Positions 15,236-23,240 of a stretch of DNA of 64,000 bases are shown in pieces. Positions within the stretch are counted from its first letter, which is position 1; each line of letters starts with the position of its first letter. The stretch is from positions 12,128 through 76,127 of the forward strand of contig DATBZF010000052.1 in assembly GCA_036513315.1 (NCBI GenBank), given 5' to 3'. The position numbers and the translations under genes were made by a program. This DNA is from Roseiarcus sp036513315. Lineage in GTDB: Bacteria; Pseudomonadota; Alphaproteobacteria; Rhizobiales; Beijerinckiaceae. Below the pieces are notes generated by a model that was given only the letters and a program-made list of their open reading frames with translations, was not told where the DNA came from and made no database searches.

Positions 15236-16780
15236 ATGCGACTGATCGATTATCTCGACAAGGGCGCCATGCTCGGCGCCGACTCGCCATGCCTGACGAT
15301 GGGCGAGACAGACCTCTCCTATCGCGACGTCCAGCGCCTCACCCATCGCGTCGCGCGCGCCCTGCAACGCTCCGGCGTCAAGCCCGGCGACAAGGTGGCG
15401 GTGCTGTCGGGCAATGACGCCATCGCCTTCGCCTGCGTCTTCGCGATCTCGCGCGCCGGCGCTGTCTGGTGCCCGATCAACCCACGCAATGAAGCGGCCG
15501 AAAATCGCTTCATCCTCGACGCTTTCGATTGCGCGGCCCTGATCTTTCACAGCGCCTATGCGCCGCTGGTCGAGCAGATGCGCGCCGATCTGCCCAAGCT
15601 CGCGCTCCTCGTCTGCCTCGACAAGGCGATGCCGTTCGCGTCGGCGCTCGAGGCCTGGCTCGAAGGCGTAAGCGACGGCTCGATCGAGATCGCGACGACG
15701 GACGATATTGCGATGATCGCCGGCACCGGCGGCACCACCGGCCAGCCCAAAGGCGTGATGCTTTCGGGACGCAACCTTGAGACGATGTCTGCGTTGACCT
15801 TGATGAGCTATCCCTTCGAAGGCCGCCCGGTCTATCTTGCGGTGGCGCCGCTTACCCATGCCGCCGGCGTTCTCTGTTTTCCGATCCTGGCGCTCGGCGG
15901 GCGCGTCGTCATCATGCCGGAAGCCGACCTTGCCGAATTTCTCGACCTGATCGCGCGCCGCCGGATCACCCATACGTTCCTGCCGCCGACCCTGATCTAC
16001 ATGCTGCTGGAGCATCCAGAACTTGCCGCGACCGATCGCTCGTCGCTGCAATGTTTCTGGTATGGCGCCGCGCCGATCGCGGCGGCTCGGCTCGAAGAGG
16101 CGCTTGTCAGGATCGGCCCGGTGATGGCGCAATTGTTCGGCCAGACCGAGGCGCCGATGATGATTTCGACGATGGCGCCGAAAGATCATTTCAACGCCAA
16201 CGGATCGATTGCGCGCGGGCGCCTGGCTTCCGCCGGCCGGGCGGCGCCTCTGGTCCAGGTCGGCGTGATGGACGAGGCGGGCCAGCTTCTGCCCGCCGGC
16301 GAGCGCGGCGAGATCGTCGTGCGCGGCTCTCTCGTCATGGAGGGCTATTACAAGAACCCGACGGCGACGGCGGAAGTCTCGCGCTTTCATTGGCACCACA
16401 CCGGCGATATCGGCTATCTCGACGACGAGAATTTTCTCTTCATCGTCGACCGGGCCAAGGACATGATCATCACCGGCGGCTTCAACGTCTATTCGATTGA
16501 GGTCGAGCAGGCTTTGTTGCAGCATCCCGACGTGATGGACAGCGCGGTGTTCGGCCTGCCCGACGACAAATGGGGCGAGCGGGTCGCCGCGGTCGTGCAG
16601 CTTCACGCTGGGCGCACGCTCGCCGCCGATGAGATCAAGGCGTTCGTCAAGTCGCGCATCGGCAGCGTGAAGGCGCCCAAACAAGTCGACATTTGGCCGG
16701 ACCTGCCGCGCTCGAAAGTCGGCAAAGTGCTAAAGAAGGAAATCCGCGCCAGGCTGCTTGCCGGGCAGGGGCGCGATTGA
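15236..16780 (+). CDS. AMP-forming acyl-CoA synthetase (ANL superfamily)
   Basis: A 514-residue ligase with all ANL signatures: the P-loop GTGGTTGQPKGV (about 162-173), FGQTEAP (A5), HTGDIGYLD (A7), VDRAKDMIITGGFNVYS around the hinge, and the C-terminal catalytic Lys in LPRSKVGKVLKKEIR. It activates a carboxylic acid with ATP and joins it to CoA in the cytoplasm. The length and motifs fit medium/long-chain or cyclic acid ligases; the substrate is not readable. It follows a palindromic repeat, and translation begins at an ATG 15 bases after AGCAG-type weak spacing, so the start is slightly uncertain. Confidence 0.93.
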   Translation: MRLIDYLDKGAMLGADSPCLTMGETDLSYRDVQRLTHRVARALQRSGVKPGDKVAVLSGNDAIAFACVFAISRAGAVWCPINPRNEAAENRFILDAFDCAALIFHSAYAPLVEQMRADLPKLALLVCLDKAMPFASALEAWLEGVSDGSIEIATTDDIAMIAGTGGTTGQPKGVMLSGRNLETMSALTLMSYPFEGRPVYLAVAPLTHAAGVLCFPILALGGRVVIMPEADLAEFLDLIARRRITHTFLPPTLIYMLLEHPELAATDRSSLQCFWYGAAPIAAARLEEALVRIGPVMAQLFGQTEAPMMISTMAPKDHFNANGSIARGRLASAGRAAPLVQVGVMDEAGQLLPAGERGEIVVRGSLVMEGYYKNPTATAEVSRFHWHHTGDIGYLDDENFLFIVDRAKDMIITGGFNVYSIEVEQALLQHPDVMDSAVFGLPDDKWGERVAAVVQLHAGRTLAADEIKAFVKSRIGSVKAPKQVDIWPDLPRSKVGKVLKKEIRARLLAGQGRD

Positions 16781-16812
16781 AAGCGTGAAATTTCGGGAGA
16801 GGGGCCACGTCG

Positions 16813-17997
16813 ATGCCGATGAGCGTGTTGGTCGCCGGCGTCGGCATGATCCCCTTCGTCAAACCGGGCGCCCATGCGTCTTACGTTGAGATGGGCGCGC
16901 GAGCCGTCAAGCTTTGCCTGCAAGATTCCGGACTTAGCTATGATTCCGTACAGCAGGTCTATGCCGGCTATGTCTATGGCGATTCCTGTTGCGGCCAGCG
17001 GGTCATCTATGAAATCGGCATGACCGGCGTGCCCGTCGTCAACGTCAACAACAATTGTGCGACGGGCTCCACGGCGATCTTCCTGGCGCGCCAGGCGGTG
17101 GCGAGCGGCGCCGTCGAATGCGCGCTGGCGGTCGGCTTCGAGCAGATGCGCCCGGGCGCGCTCGACATCATCTTCAATGATCGGCCGGGTCCGCTCGACC
17201 TGTTCGACGAGGAGGCGCGCAGCCTCGTCGGCCAGGAGGAGCTGCCGCTGGCGCTGCGCTATTTCGGCGGCGCCGGCCTCGCCCATATGCGGCAATATGG
17301 CACCAAGCTCAGCACATTCGCCAAGATCAGGGCGAAGGCGAGCCGACACGCGGTGAACAATCCGCTCGCCCTCCTGAGGAAACTCGTCAGCGAGGAGGAG
17401 GTGATGGCCTCGCCTATGCTCTGGGACGGGGTGATGACGCGGCTGATGGCCTGTCCGCCCACCTGCGGCGCGGCGGCCGCGATCCTCTGCTCGCGCGAGT
17501 TTGCGGCGCGCCACGGGCTCGACGCGTCGGTGCGGATCAGAGGACAGGCGATGACCACCGATTCACCCGCCGCCTTCGAATCCGGCGACATGCGCGAAGT
17601 CGTCGGCTTCAGCATGGCCCAGGCTGCGGCGGACCAGGTCTACGAGGCGGCGGGCGTTGCGCCTGATGACATCGACGTCGTCGAACTGCACGATTGCTTC
17701 GCGCAGAACGAGCTTATCTCCTATGAGGCTCTGGGTCTTTGTCTACGGGGCGCGGCGGAAAAATTCGTCTGCGACGGCGACAATACCTACGGCGGCAAAG
17801 TGGTGACCAATCCTTCCGGCGGCCTGTTGTCGAAAGGCCATCCGCTCGGCGCCACCGGCCTCGCCCAATGCACGGAGCTCGTCCAGCAATTGCGCGGGCG
17901 CGCCCATAAAAGGCAGGTCGAGGGCGCGCGGCTGGCGCTGCAGCACAATCTCGGCCTCGGCGGCGCCTGCGTGGTGACGCTTTATGAGAGGATGTGA
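16813..17997 (+). CDS. SCP-x-type thiolase / lipid-transfer acetyl-CoA acyltransferase
   Basis: A 394-residue thiolase-fold protein of the SCP-x branch. The nucleophilic Cys lies in VNNNCATGS (about residue 80), the His region is ELHDCFAQNE, and the C-terminal signature PSGGLLSKGHPLGATG is complete. SCP-x thiolases cleave branched or sterol-like 3-ketoacyl-CoA, releasing acetyl- or propionyl-CoA. It starts 32 bp after the ligase gene with a GGGAGAGGGG ribosome site. As the last gene of the cluster it supplies the thiolytic step that the ligase and dehydrogenase would prepare. Confidence 0.92.
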   Translation: MPMSVLVAGVGMIPFVKPGAHASYVEMGARAVKLCLQDSGLSYDSVQQVYAGYVYGDSCCGQRVIYEIGMTGVPVVNVNNNCATGSTAIFLARQAVASGAVECALAVGFEQMRPGALDIIFNDRPGPLDLFDEEARSLVGQEELPLALRYFGGAGLAHMRQYGTKLSTFAKIRAKASRHAVNNPLALLRKLVSEEEVMASPMLWDGVMTRLMACPPTCGAAAAILCSREFAARHGLDASVRIRGQAMTTDSPAAFESGDMREVVGFSMAQAAADQVYEAAGVAPDDIDVVELHDCFAQNELISYEALGLCLRGAAEKFVCDGDNTYGGKVVTNPSGGLLSKGHPLGATGLAQCTELVQQLRGRAHKRQVEGARLALQHNLGLGGACVVTLYERM

Positions 17998-18046
17998 GAG
18001 CGCCCTTTCGCAAGCATTATCCAAGCGTCGCGCCGCAAGACGCGCG

Positions 18047-18108
18047 CCCCTTCTCTCGCGAAGCGGGAAGGTGTCATGCGGAGCATGACGGATGAGGGGC
18101 GGCGCGAC
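18047..18108. repeat. Dispersed palindromic intergenic element, partial copy
   Basis: This copy holds the right half of the element seen at 15064-15190: GAAGGTGTCATGCGGAGCAT and ACGGATGAGGGGCGGCG are nearly identical. The left arm is shortened to CCCCTTCTCTCGCGAAGCGG, which still makes a small hairpin. It sits between convergent genes (thiolase and choV), where it may act as a bidirectional terminator. Confidence 0.75.
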
Positions 18109-18130
18109 GTTCGCAAGGAACGACCAATCC

Positions 18131-19330
18131 TCACGCCCCCACCGCTTTGCGTTGTTGCAGCAGCGCGCGATAGATCTCATCGTCGCCGCAGAGGCCCGCC
18201 ATGCGGCCGAGCTGGTCGACGAGCACGATCGGATTGCCCGAGGCGCGACGCAGTTCGATCGCCGAGCGCATTTTGAGATCGATCGGCGCGACAATGACGT
18301 CGGACGCCGCCGCCGCGCCCGGCGAAAGGCCGATCTCGCCATCCGCCATCGCCATCCGTCCCGCCCGTCCGTCGAGCGTGCAGCTCATCGGCTTGCCCTC
18401 GGGGCTGAGCTGGACGCGAATGCGTCCGTTGGCGTCCAGATGCACTTCGCCGTCGGCTCGTTTCAACGCGGCGGCGGGAGTCATCAGGGCGCCGCCGCGC
18501 AGCACATTCAGTGGATTCATGTGCTTGACGAATTCGGCGACATAATCGTCGGCCGGTCGCAGCAGGATGTCTTCCGCCGTTCCGCACTGGACGATGCGGC
18601 CGCCTTCGAGGATGGCGATGCGATTGCCGATCTTCAGCGCCTCGTCGAGATCGTGGCTGACGAAGATGATCGTCTTCTTCAACTCCTTTTGCAGCACGAG
18701 AAGTTCGTCCTGCAATTTGTCGCGGATCAGCGGATCGAGCGCCGAGAACGGCTCGTCCATCAGCAGAATATCGGCGTCGGTGGCGAAGGCGCGGGCGAGG
18801 CCGACGCGCTGCTGCATGCCGCCCGACAATTCGTGGCCGAACTTGCTGGCCCATTTCGACAGGCCGACCATCGCCAGCTTTTCATCAACGATCCGGTCGA
18901 TGTCAGCTTTGGCGGCGCCGCGCAATTCGAGGCCGAAGGCGACATTCTCCGCCACCGTGCGCCAGGGCAGCAGCGCGAATTGCTGGAACACCATGGCGAT
19001 GCGGCTGGTGCGCAGCATCCGCAACTCATCGGCGCCGCACCTCGCCACATCGATCGCGCCGCCATTATGTTCGACCAGCACCTTGCCGCGCGCAACTTTG
19101 TTGAGCCCGTTGACGGCGCGCAGGATCGTCGATTTGCCGGAGCCCGACAGGCCCATCAGCACACAGATCTCGCCCTTCTCGATGGCGAGATTGATGCCCG
19201 CCGCGCCGAGCACGGCGCCGGTGGCGGCGAGGATTTCGTCGCGCGTCTTGCCTTGGTCGATCAAAGCGAGCGCGTCGGGGATGCGCTTGCCGAAGACGAT
19301 GTCGAGGTTCTCGAAGACGACGGCGGCCAT
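18131..19330 (-). CDS. choV: Choline/glycine betaine ABC transporter ATPase
   Basis: A 399-residue ATPase of the ProV/OpuAA/ChoV type. Walker A is GLSGSGKST, the Q-loop VFQQFALLPW, the signature LSGGMQQRVGLARA, Walker B ILLMDEPFSALDP, and the switch His lies in VSHDLDEAL. The IDQGKTRDEILAATGAVLG insertion before Walker A is typical of ChoV. The last 110 residues form a regulatory domain without clear CBS signatures. Its ATG overlaps the permease stop (TGA/ATG), so translation is coupled. It energises import of choline or a related betaine. Confidence 0.92.
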   Translation of the reverse strand: MAAVVFENLDIVFGKRIPDALALIDQGKTRDEILAATGAVLGAAGINLAIEKGEICVLMGLSGSGKSTILRAVNGLNKVARGKVLVEHNGGAIDVARCGADELRMLRTSRIAMVFQQFALLPWRTVAENVAFGLELRGAAKADIDRIVDEKLAMVGLSKWASKFGHELSGGMQQRVGLARAFATDADILLMDEPFSALDPLIRDKLQDELLVLQKELKKTIIFVSHDLDEALKIGNRIAILEGGRIVQCGTAEDILLRPADDYVAEFVKHMNPLNVLRGGALMTPAAALKRADGEVHLDANGRIRVQLSPEGKPMSCTLDGRAGRMAMADGEIGLSPGAAAASDVIVAPIDLKMRSAIELRRASGNPIVLVDQLGRMAGLCGDDEIYRALLQQRKAVGA

Positions 19331-20178
19331 CAGGCGCCGGCCTTTCGCTCGGGGCGGCGGCAGACGCGATCGAGCACGATGGCGAGCAGTACGATCGATA
19401 TGCCGGCTTCAAAGCCCATCGGAATATTGACCTGGCCGAGCGCGCGCACCACCGGCGTGCCGAGGCCCTCGGCGCCGACCAGCGCGGCGATCACCACCAT
19501 CGACAGGCTCAGCATGATGCATTGCGTGACGCCCGCCATGATCGTCGGCAGGGCATAGGGAATTTCGACTTTCCACAGGAGCTGGCTCCGCGTCGCGCCG
19601 AATGCCTCGCCCGCTTCCTTCAGCGGCAGGGGGACGGAAGTGATGCCGAGATGGGTCAGGCGGATCGGCGCGGCAATCGCGAAGATCACCGTCGAGATCA
19701 GGCCGGGCGCGGCGCCGAGGCCGAACAGCACCAGCGTCGGGATCAGATAAACGAAGGTCGGCAGCGTCTGCATCAGATCGAGCACCGGCCGCAGCGCTGT
19801 GTAAAGCCAGGGACGATGGGCCGCCGCAATGCCGAGCGGCACGCCGATCGCGACGCTGGTGAGAGTGGAAAAGCCGACCAGCGAGATCGTCTGCACCGTC
19901 GCCGTCCAATAGCCGAGATTGGCGATCAGCAGGAAGGCGGCGACGACGAAGACCGCGAGCCGCCACGAGCGTTGCAGCCAAAAAGCGAGCGCCGCCACGG
20001 CGAGGATGACGAGGCCCGCGGGTATATGCAGGAGGATCGCAGTGAGGCCGTCGACCATGAAGCCGATGCCGTCGGTGATGAGGTCGAAGAACCAGCTCGC
20101 ATGCGCCTGCAGCCAGGCGATGAATTGCTTGACGGCCCAGCCGAGCGGCAATTTGTATCCGGTGATCCAGCCTTCCAT
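19330..20178 (-). CDS. choW: Choline/glycine betaine ABC transporter permease
   Basis: A 282-residue inner-membrane permease. After an N-terminal amphipathic start (MEGWITGYKLPLGWAVKQF) come about six membrane spans and the ATPase-contacting loop EAGEAFGATRSQLLWKVEIP. LMQTLPTFVYLIPTLVLFGL is the ProW-family hallmark. The start is set at 20178; a frame open to 20469 would overlap the choX coding region and lacks protein-like content. It sits between choX and choV on the minus strand in one operon. Confidence 0.92.
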   Translation of the reverse strand: MEGWITGYKLPLGWAVKQFIAWLQAHASWFFDLITDGIGFMVDGLTAILLHIPAGLVILAVAALAFWLQRSWRLAVFVVAAFLLIANLGYWTATVQTISLVGFSTLTSVAIGVPLGIAAAHRPWLYTALRPVLDLMQTLPTFVYLIPTLVLFGLGAAPGLISTVIFAIAAPIRLTHLGITSVPLPLKEAGEAFGATRSQLLWKVEIPYALPTIMAGVTQCIMLSLSMVVIAALVGAEGLGTPVVRALGQVNIPMGFEAGISIVLLAIVLDRVCRRPERKAGA

Positions 20179-20249
20179 GATGCGCCCCCCGCCGCCGCGC
20201 CAAATCCTGCGGGAGCGCGCCGCGCGCGCTCCCTTTCGAAGGCGCGGTG

Positions 20250-21200
20250 TTAGAGGCCGAGGCTCTTCTTGACCGCCGGCAGGCCGGGCTGGCCGTCCAA
20301 TGTCGTTACGCCGGCGAGCCACGCGTCGAGGGCGGCGGGATTGGCCTTCAGCCATTCCTGCGCGGCCTTGGGCGCCTCTTCGCTGTCGGTGAGGATTTTG
20401 TTCATCACCTGGTTTTCGATATCGACCGTGAATTTCAGATTGGCGACGAATTTCGCCGCATTCGGGCAATCGCCGGCAAAGCCCGCCCGCTCGTTGGTGT
20501 AAACGACGGCGCCGCCGAAATTCGGTCCAAAACTGTCGTCGCCGCCGGTCAGATATTGAATCTTGAAATTGACGTTCATCGGATGCGGCGCCCAGCCGAG
20601 GAACACCACATCCTCGTTGCGGGCGGTGGCGCGCTGAACCTGCGCGAGCATGCCCTGTTCGCTCGATTCAACGAGCTGAAAATCCTTCAGGCCGAACTTG
20701 TTGTCCTTGATGATGTCGAGCACCAGGCGGTTGCCGTCGTTGCCAGGCTCGATGCCGTACATCTTGCCTTTTAGAGAATCCTTGAATTTGACGATGTCGG
20801 CGAAGTCTTTCAGGCCCTTGTCATAAGTATATTGCGGGACGGCCATCGTATATTTGGCGCCTTCAGGCAGATTGGCGCCGACGACTACCACCGATTTATC
20901 CTCGACATAGGGCTTGCGGTCGTTCTCCATGCTCGGCTCCCAATTGCCGAGGAAGACGTCGATGTCCTTGTTCTTCATCGAGGCATAGGTGACAGGCACG
21001 GCCAGCACGTCGATTTTCGGGGCATAGCCGAGGCCTTTCAGGATTTCGGTGGCGATGGCTGTTGTCGCGGTGATGTCGGTCCAGCCGACATCGGAGAATT
21101 TAACCGTCTTGCAGCTTGCCGGATCGCCCGCCATCGCAGAATGGGTCATTCCGACGAGGGCGCTCGCCGCGACGATCAGTGCAAAAGAGACTCTCATCAT
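20250..21200 (-). CDS. choX: Choline ABC transporter substrate-binding protein
   Basis: A 316-residue periplasmic binding protein with a signal peptide (about 1-24, ending HSAMAG). FSDVGWTDITATTAI, DVFLGNWEPSMENDRKPY and GIEPGNDGNRLVLDII are characteristic of ChoX, where aromatic residues (the Trp of GNWEPS among them) cage the quaternary ammonium. AGGGAGAG precedes the paired ATGs at 21200/21197. First gene of the choXWV operon. In rhizobia such systems take up choline for phosphatidylcholine synthesis or as a betaine precursor; that role is inferred here. Confidence 0.93.
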   Translation of the reverse strand: MMRVSFALIVAASALVGMTHSAMAGDPASCKTVKFSDVGWTDITATTAIATEILKGLGYAPKIDVLAVPVTYASMKNKDIDVFLGNWEPSMENDRKPYVEDKSVVVVGANLPEGAKYTMAVPQYTYDKGLKDFADIVKFKDSLKGKMYGIEPGNDGNRLVLDIIKDNKFGLKDFQLVESSEQGMLAQVQRATARNEDVVFLGWAPHPMNVNFKIQYLTGGDDSFGPNFGGAVVYTNERAGFAGDCPNAAKFVANLKFTVDIENQVMNKILTDSEEAPKAAQEWLKANPAALDAWLAGVTTLDGQPGLPAVKKSLGL

Positions 21201-21355
21201 TTCTCTCCCTGTTTCGCGGCGATCCGAAACAACTCGCGCCGCGAGGACGCCGAGCGGGAGAGACTAGGGGCCATCGCGAGCGTCCGTCAAATGTAGATTT
21301 GTGGAAGATCGCTCGTCGTCTGCGCGGCGACGGAGAATGTCGGTTCTCGCCACGC

Positions 21356-21616
21356 TCACAGCGCCGCGGTTTCGCGCTCAATCATCGTCATCGTCTTGAG
21401 CGCAGCTTGCGCCATCGGCGCGCCCGCCGCTGCGGCCCCCACGAGAGCATGCCGCGCAGCCATTCCAACAGGCGTTTCATGACGAACCCCAGCAGCCATC
21501 ACCCCCGCCGCGGCGAGCAGGACCAAGGCGACGATCAACGAAAATCTCAACTGGCGGCGGGCCATCATATTGGCGACGCCGGCGTCTTCTTCGTCGAAAG
21601 ATCCAAAACCCGCCAT
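21356..21616 (-). CDS. Small single-pass membrane protein, hypothetical
   Basis: An 86-residue frame with one strong membrane span (RFSLIVALVLLAAAGVMAAG, about 24-43) and an Ala-rich C-terminal part. AGGAAAG precedes the ATG. The N-terminus is acidic (MAGFGSFDEEDAG). It lies downstream of, and in the same direction as, the CpxP/Spy-like gene and could be co-transcribed with it. No family is recognised. Existence is moderately supported by the ribosome site, span and frame. Confidence 0.55.
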   Translation of the reverse strand: MAGFGSFDEEDAGVANMMARRQLRFSLIVALVLLAAAGVMAAGVRHETPVGMAARHALVGAAAAGAPMAQAALKTMTMIERETAAL

Positions 21617-21724
21617 GTCAGCTTTCCTGTTCGATCGCGTGCGCGCGGCGCGGCGGCGCCGTCGCGCATAATTTCGGGTCGAAGGAGAAAAATCGGATCG
21701 ATCAACGCCCGCACGCGACCGATG

Positions 21725-22195
21725 CTAGCCGTGGTGGTGACGCCCTCGGTGCACAAGATCTCGGAACAGCAGGCCGAAATCGCGCTTCTGGCCGTCGTCG
21801 AGGCTCACATAGAGCGGTGTCGCGGCGTCGGCCAGCGATTTCACCGCCGCCGAACGTTTGGCGAGCCGGTCCGACATCATTCGCATACGATCGATCGGCG
21901 AAGGCTCCTCATCGCTTTCTCTCCGCTCGCGCATCGCGCGCATGTTCTCGGCGCGCGCCTTGGCGCCGTCGCGAACCGCGTTTTCGAACAGGCCCCAGCT
22001 CTTTTCCTGATCGGAATTAAGCTTGAGCGTCGCCTTGAAACCGGCAAGGCGCGCATCGAGCAGCGCAGCGCGCTCCTCCATCCAATGGTGGCGACCGTGT
22101 TCCTGGGAATCGTCCGCCGCGGCGAAAGCGCCGATGGCGAGAGGCGAAACGGCGAGAATTGCGATCGTGACGCTGGCAAGAATGAGTTTCTTCAT
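21725..22195 (-). CDS. Spy/CpxP-family (LTXXQ) periplasmic protein
   Basis: A 156-residue protein with a signal peptide (about 1-26, ending GAFAAADD). The mature part is highly charged and helical, with LKLNSDQEKSWGLFENAVRD resembling the first LTXXQ-type motif and YVSLDDGQKRDFGLLFRDL the second. His-rich segments (EHGRHHW, RGRHHHG) flank it. Spy/CpxP proteins are ATP-independent periplasmic chaperones, and CpxP also dampens the CpxA sensor kinase. The gene diverges from a response regulator/sensor kinase pair, the same layout as cpxP-cpxRA. Confidence 0.8.
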   Translation of the reverse strand: MKKLILASVTIAILAVSPLAIGAFAAADDSQEHGRHHWMEERAALLDARLAGFKATLKLNSDQEKSWGLFENAVRDGAKARAENMRAMRERRESDEEPSPIDRMRMMSDRLAKRSAAVKSLADAATPLYVSLDDGQKRDFGLLFRDLVHRGRHHHG

Positions 22196-22344
22196 TTTGG
22201 CCTCTGGGACTGGATTGATGCTTGATAATTCTTTTGAACAATCGGAGCGTGAGCATCGATCCAGGCCAGCCTTTGTACAGACCGACCCCTTCGCAAGAAT
22301 TACCTTCGATGCTGGAAAGTAAGATCGGGCGGGGCCAAAGTCAC

Positions 22345-22374
22345 ATTAAGTGATGTTAAGACATGTTTCCGGCG
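22345..22374 (+). promoter_or_regulatory. Candidate response-regulator box (TTAAG direct repeats)
   Basis: TTAAG at 22347-22351 and again at 22357-22361, with a five-base spacer, form a direct repeat of 10-bp period, followed in phase by a weaker TGTTTC at 22365. OmpR-class regulators bind such helically phased direct repeats; the E. coli CpxR box is GTAAA-N5-GTAAA. It lies between the divergent CpxP/Spy-like gene and the regulator gene. The repeat is seen directly; binding is inferred. Confidence 0.5.
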
Positions 22375-22484
22375 CGCATCGGGCGGAGCTGCGCTAAGCC
22401 TGGGCGCGGCGGCAACAAAAAAACACATTTCAAAGGCTGACGAGCGCCGGGAGATCGAAGAGACTATTGGAGCCGAGGTCTTTA

Positions 22485-23240
22485 ATGCTTGCCGCGCCCA
22501 TGCCGCCCCCGCCATCGAGCGCCGCCGACGCGCCCGCCCGCATTCTGCTGGTCGAGGACGACGCGGCGATCTCGCGGATTCTGACGGAGATTTTGGCTGA
22601 AAACGGATTCAGCCCCCGCGCGGTAGCTTCGGGCGCCGAGATGGATCGCCTGCTGGAGCGCGACGACATCGATCTCATCGTGCTTGACGTCATGTTGCCG
22701 GGCGAGGACGGTTTCGCCATCTGCCGGCGCCTGCGCGCCGCCTCCAGCGTTCCGATCATCATGCTGACGGCGCTTGGCGAAGAGGTCGATCGGATCGTCG
22801 GGCTTGAGATAGGCGCGGACGATTACGTCACCAAGCCGTTCAATTCGCGCGAACTGATCGCGCGCATTCGCGCGCTTATGCGCCGCAGCCGTGCGGCCGG
22901 CGCGCCGGCGGCCGCTCGTCAAGGTCCCTTCCGCTTCGCAGGATGGCGCGTCTATCCCGCCGAGCGCCAGCTCTATAGTCCGGAGGGCGTGCGCGTGACG
23001 ACGACCAGCGCGGAATTCGACCTGCTGCTCGCCTTTTGCCAAAATCCCGGCCGCGTTCTTTCGCGCGAGCAATTGCTCGACTCGACGCATGGCGGGCTCG
23101 CCGGACCGATCGAGCGCAGCGTCGATGTCCACGTCAGCCGCATCCGCCAGAAGATCGAAGCCGATCCACGCGACCCGACCTTGATCAAGACCGTTCGATT
23201 GGGCGGTTATATTTTCACGCCGGCCGTGGAGGCGTCCTGA
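22485..23240 (+). CDS. OmpR-family response regulator
   Basis: A 251-residue regulator. The receiver domain (about 19-135) has the acidic pair LVEDD, phospho-acceptor Asp68 in LIVLDVMLPGEDG, Thr in MLTALGEE and Lys in YVTKPF. The winged-helix domain (about 150-245) has TSAEFDLLLAF and RSVDVHVSRIRQKIE, typical of OmpR/PhoB. A Pro/Ala-rich N-terminal leader precedes the receiver. The ATG at 22485 has GAGG upstream; an earlier in-frame TTG at 22467 is less likely. Its stop overlaps the kinase start (TGATG). Confidence 0.93.
   Translation: MLAAPMPPPPSSAADAPARILLVEDDAAISRILTEILAENGFSPRAVASGAEMDRLLERDDIDLIVLDVMLPGEDGFAICRRLRAASSVPIIMLTALGEEVDRIVGLEIGADDYVTKPFNSRELIARIRALMRRSRAAGAPAAARQGPFRFAGWRVYPAERQLYSPEGVRVTTTSAEFDLLLAFCQNPGRVLSREQLLDSTHGGLAGPIERSVDVHVSRIRQKIEADPRDPTLIKTVRLGGYIFTPAVEAS

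Noticed and set aside
13820..16684. 954-codon minus-strand open frame opposite the acyl-CoA cluster
   Set aside because: It overlaps three well-supported plus-strand genes and has the same shadow composition.
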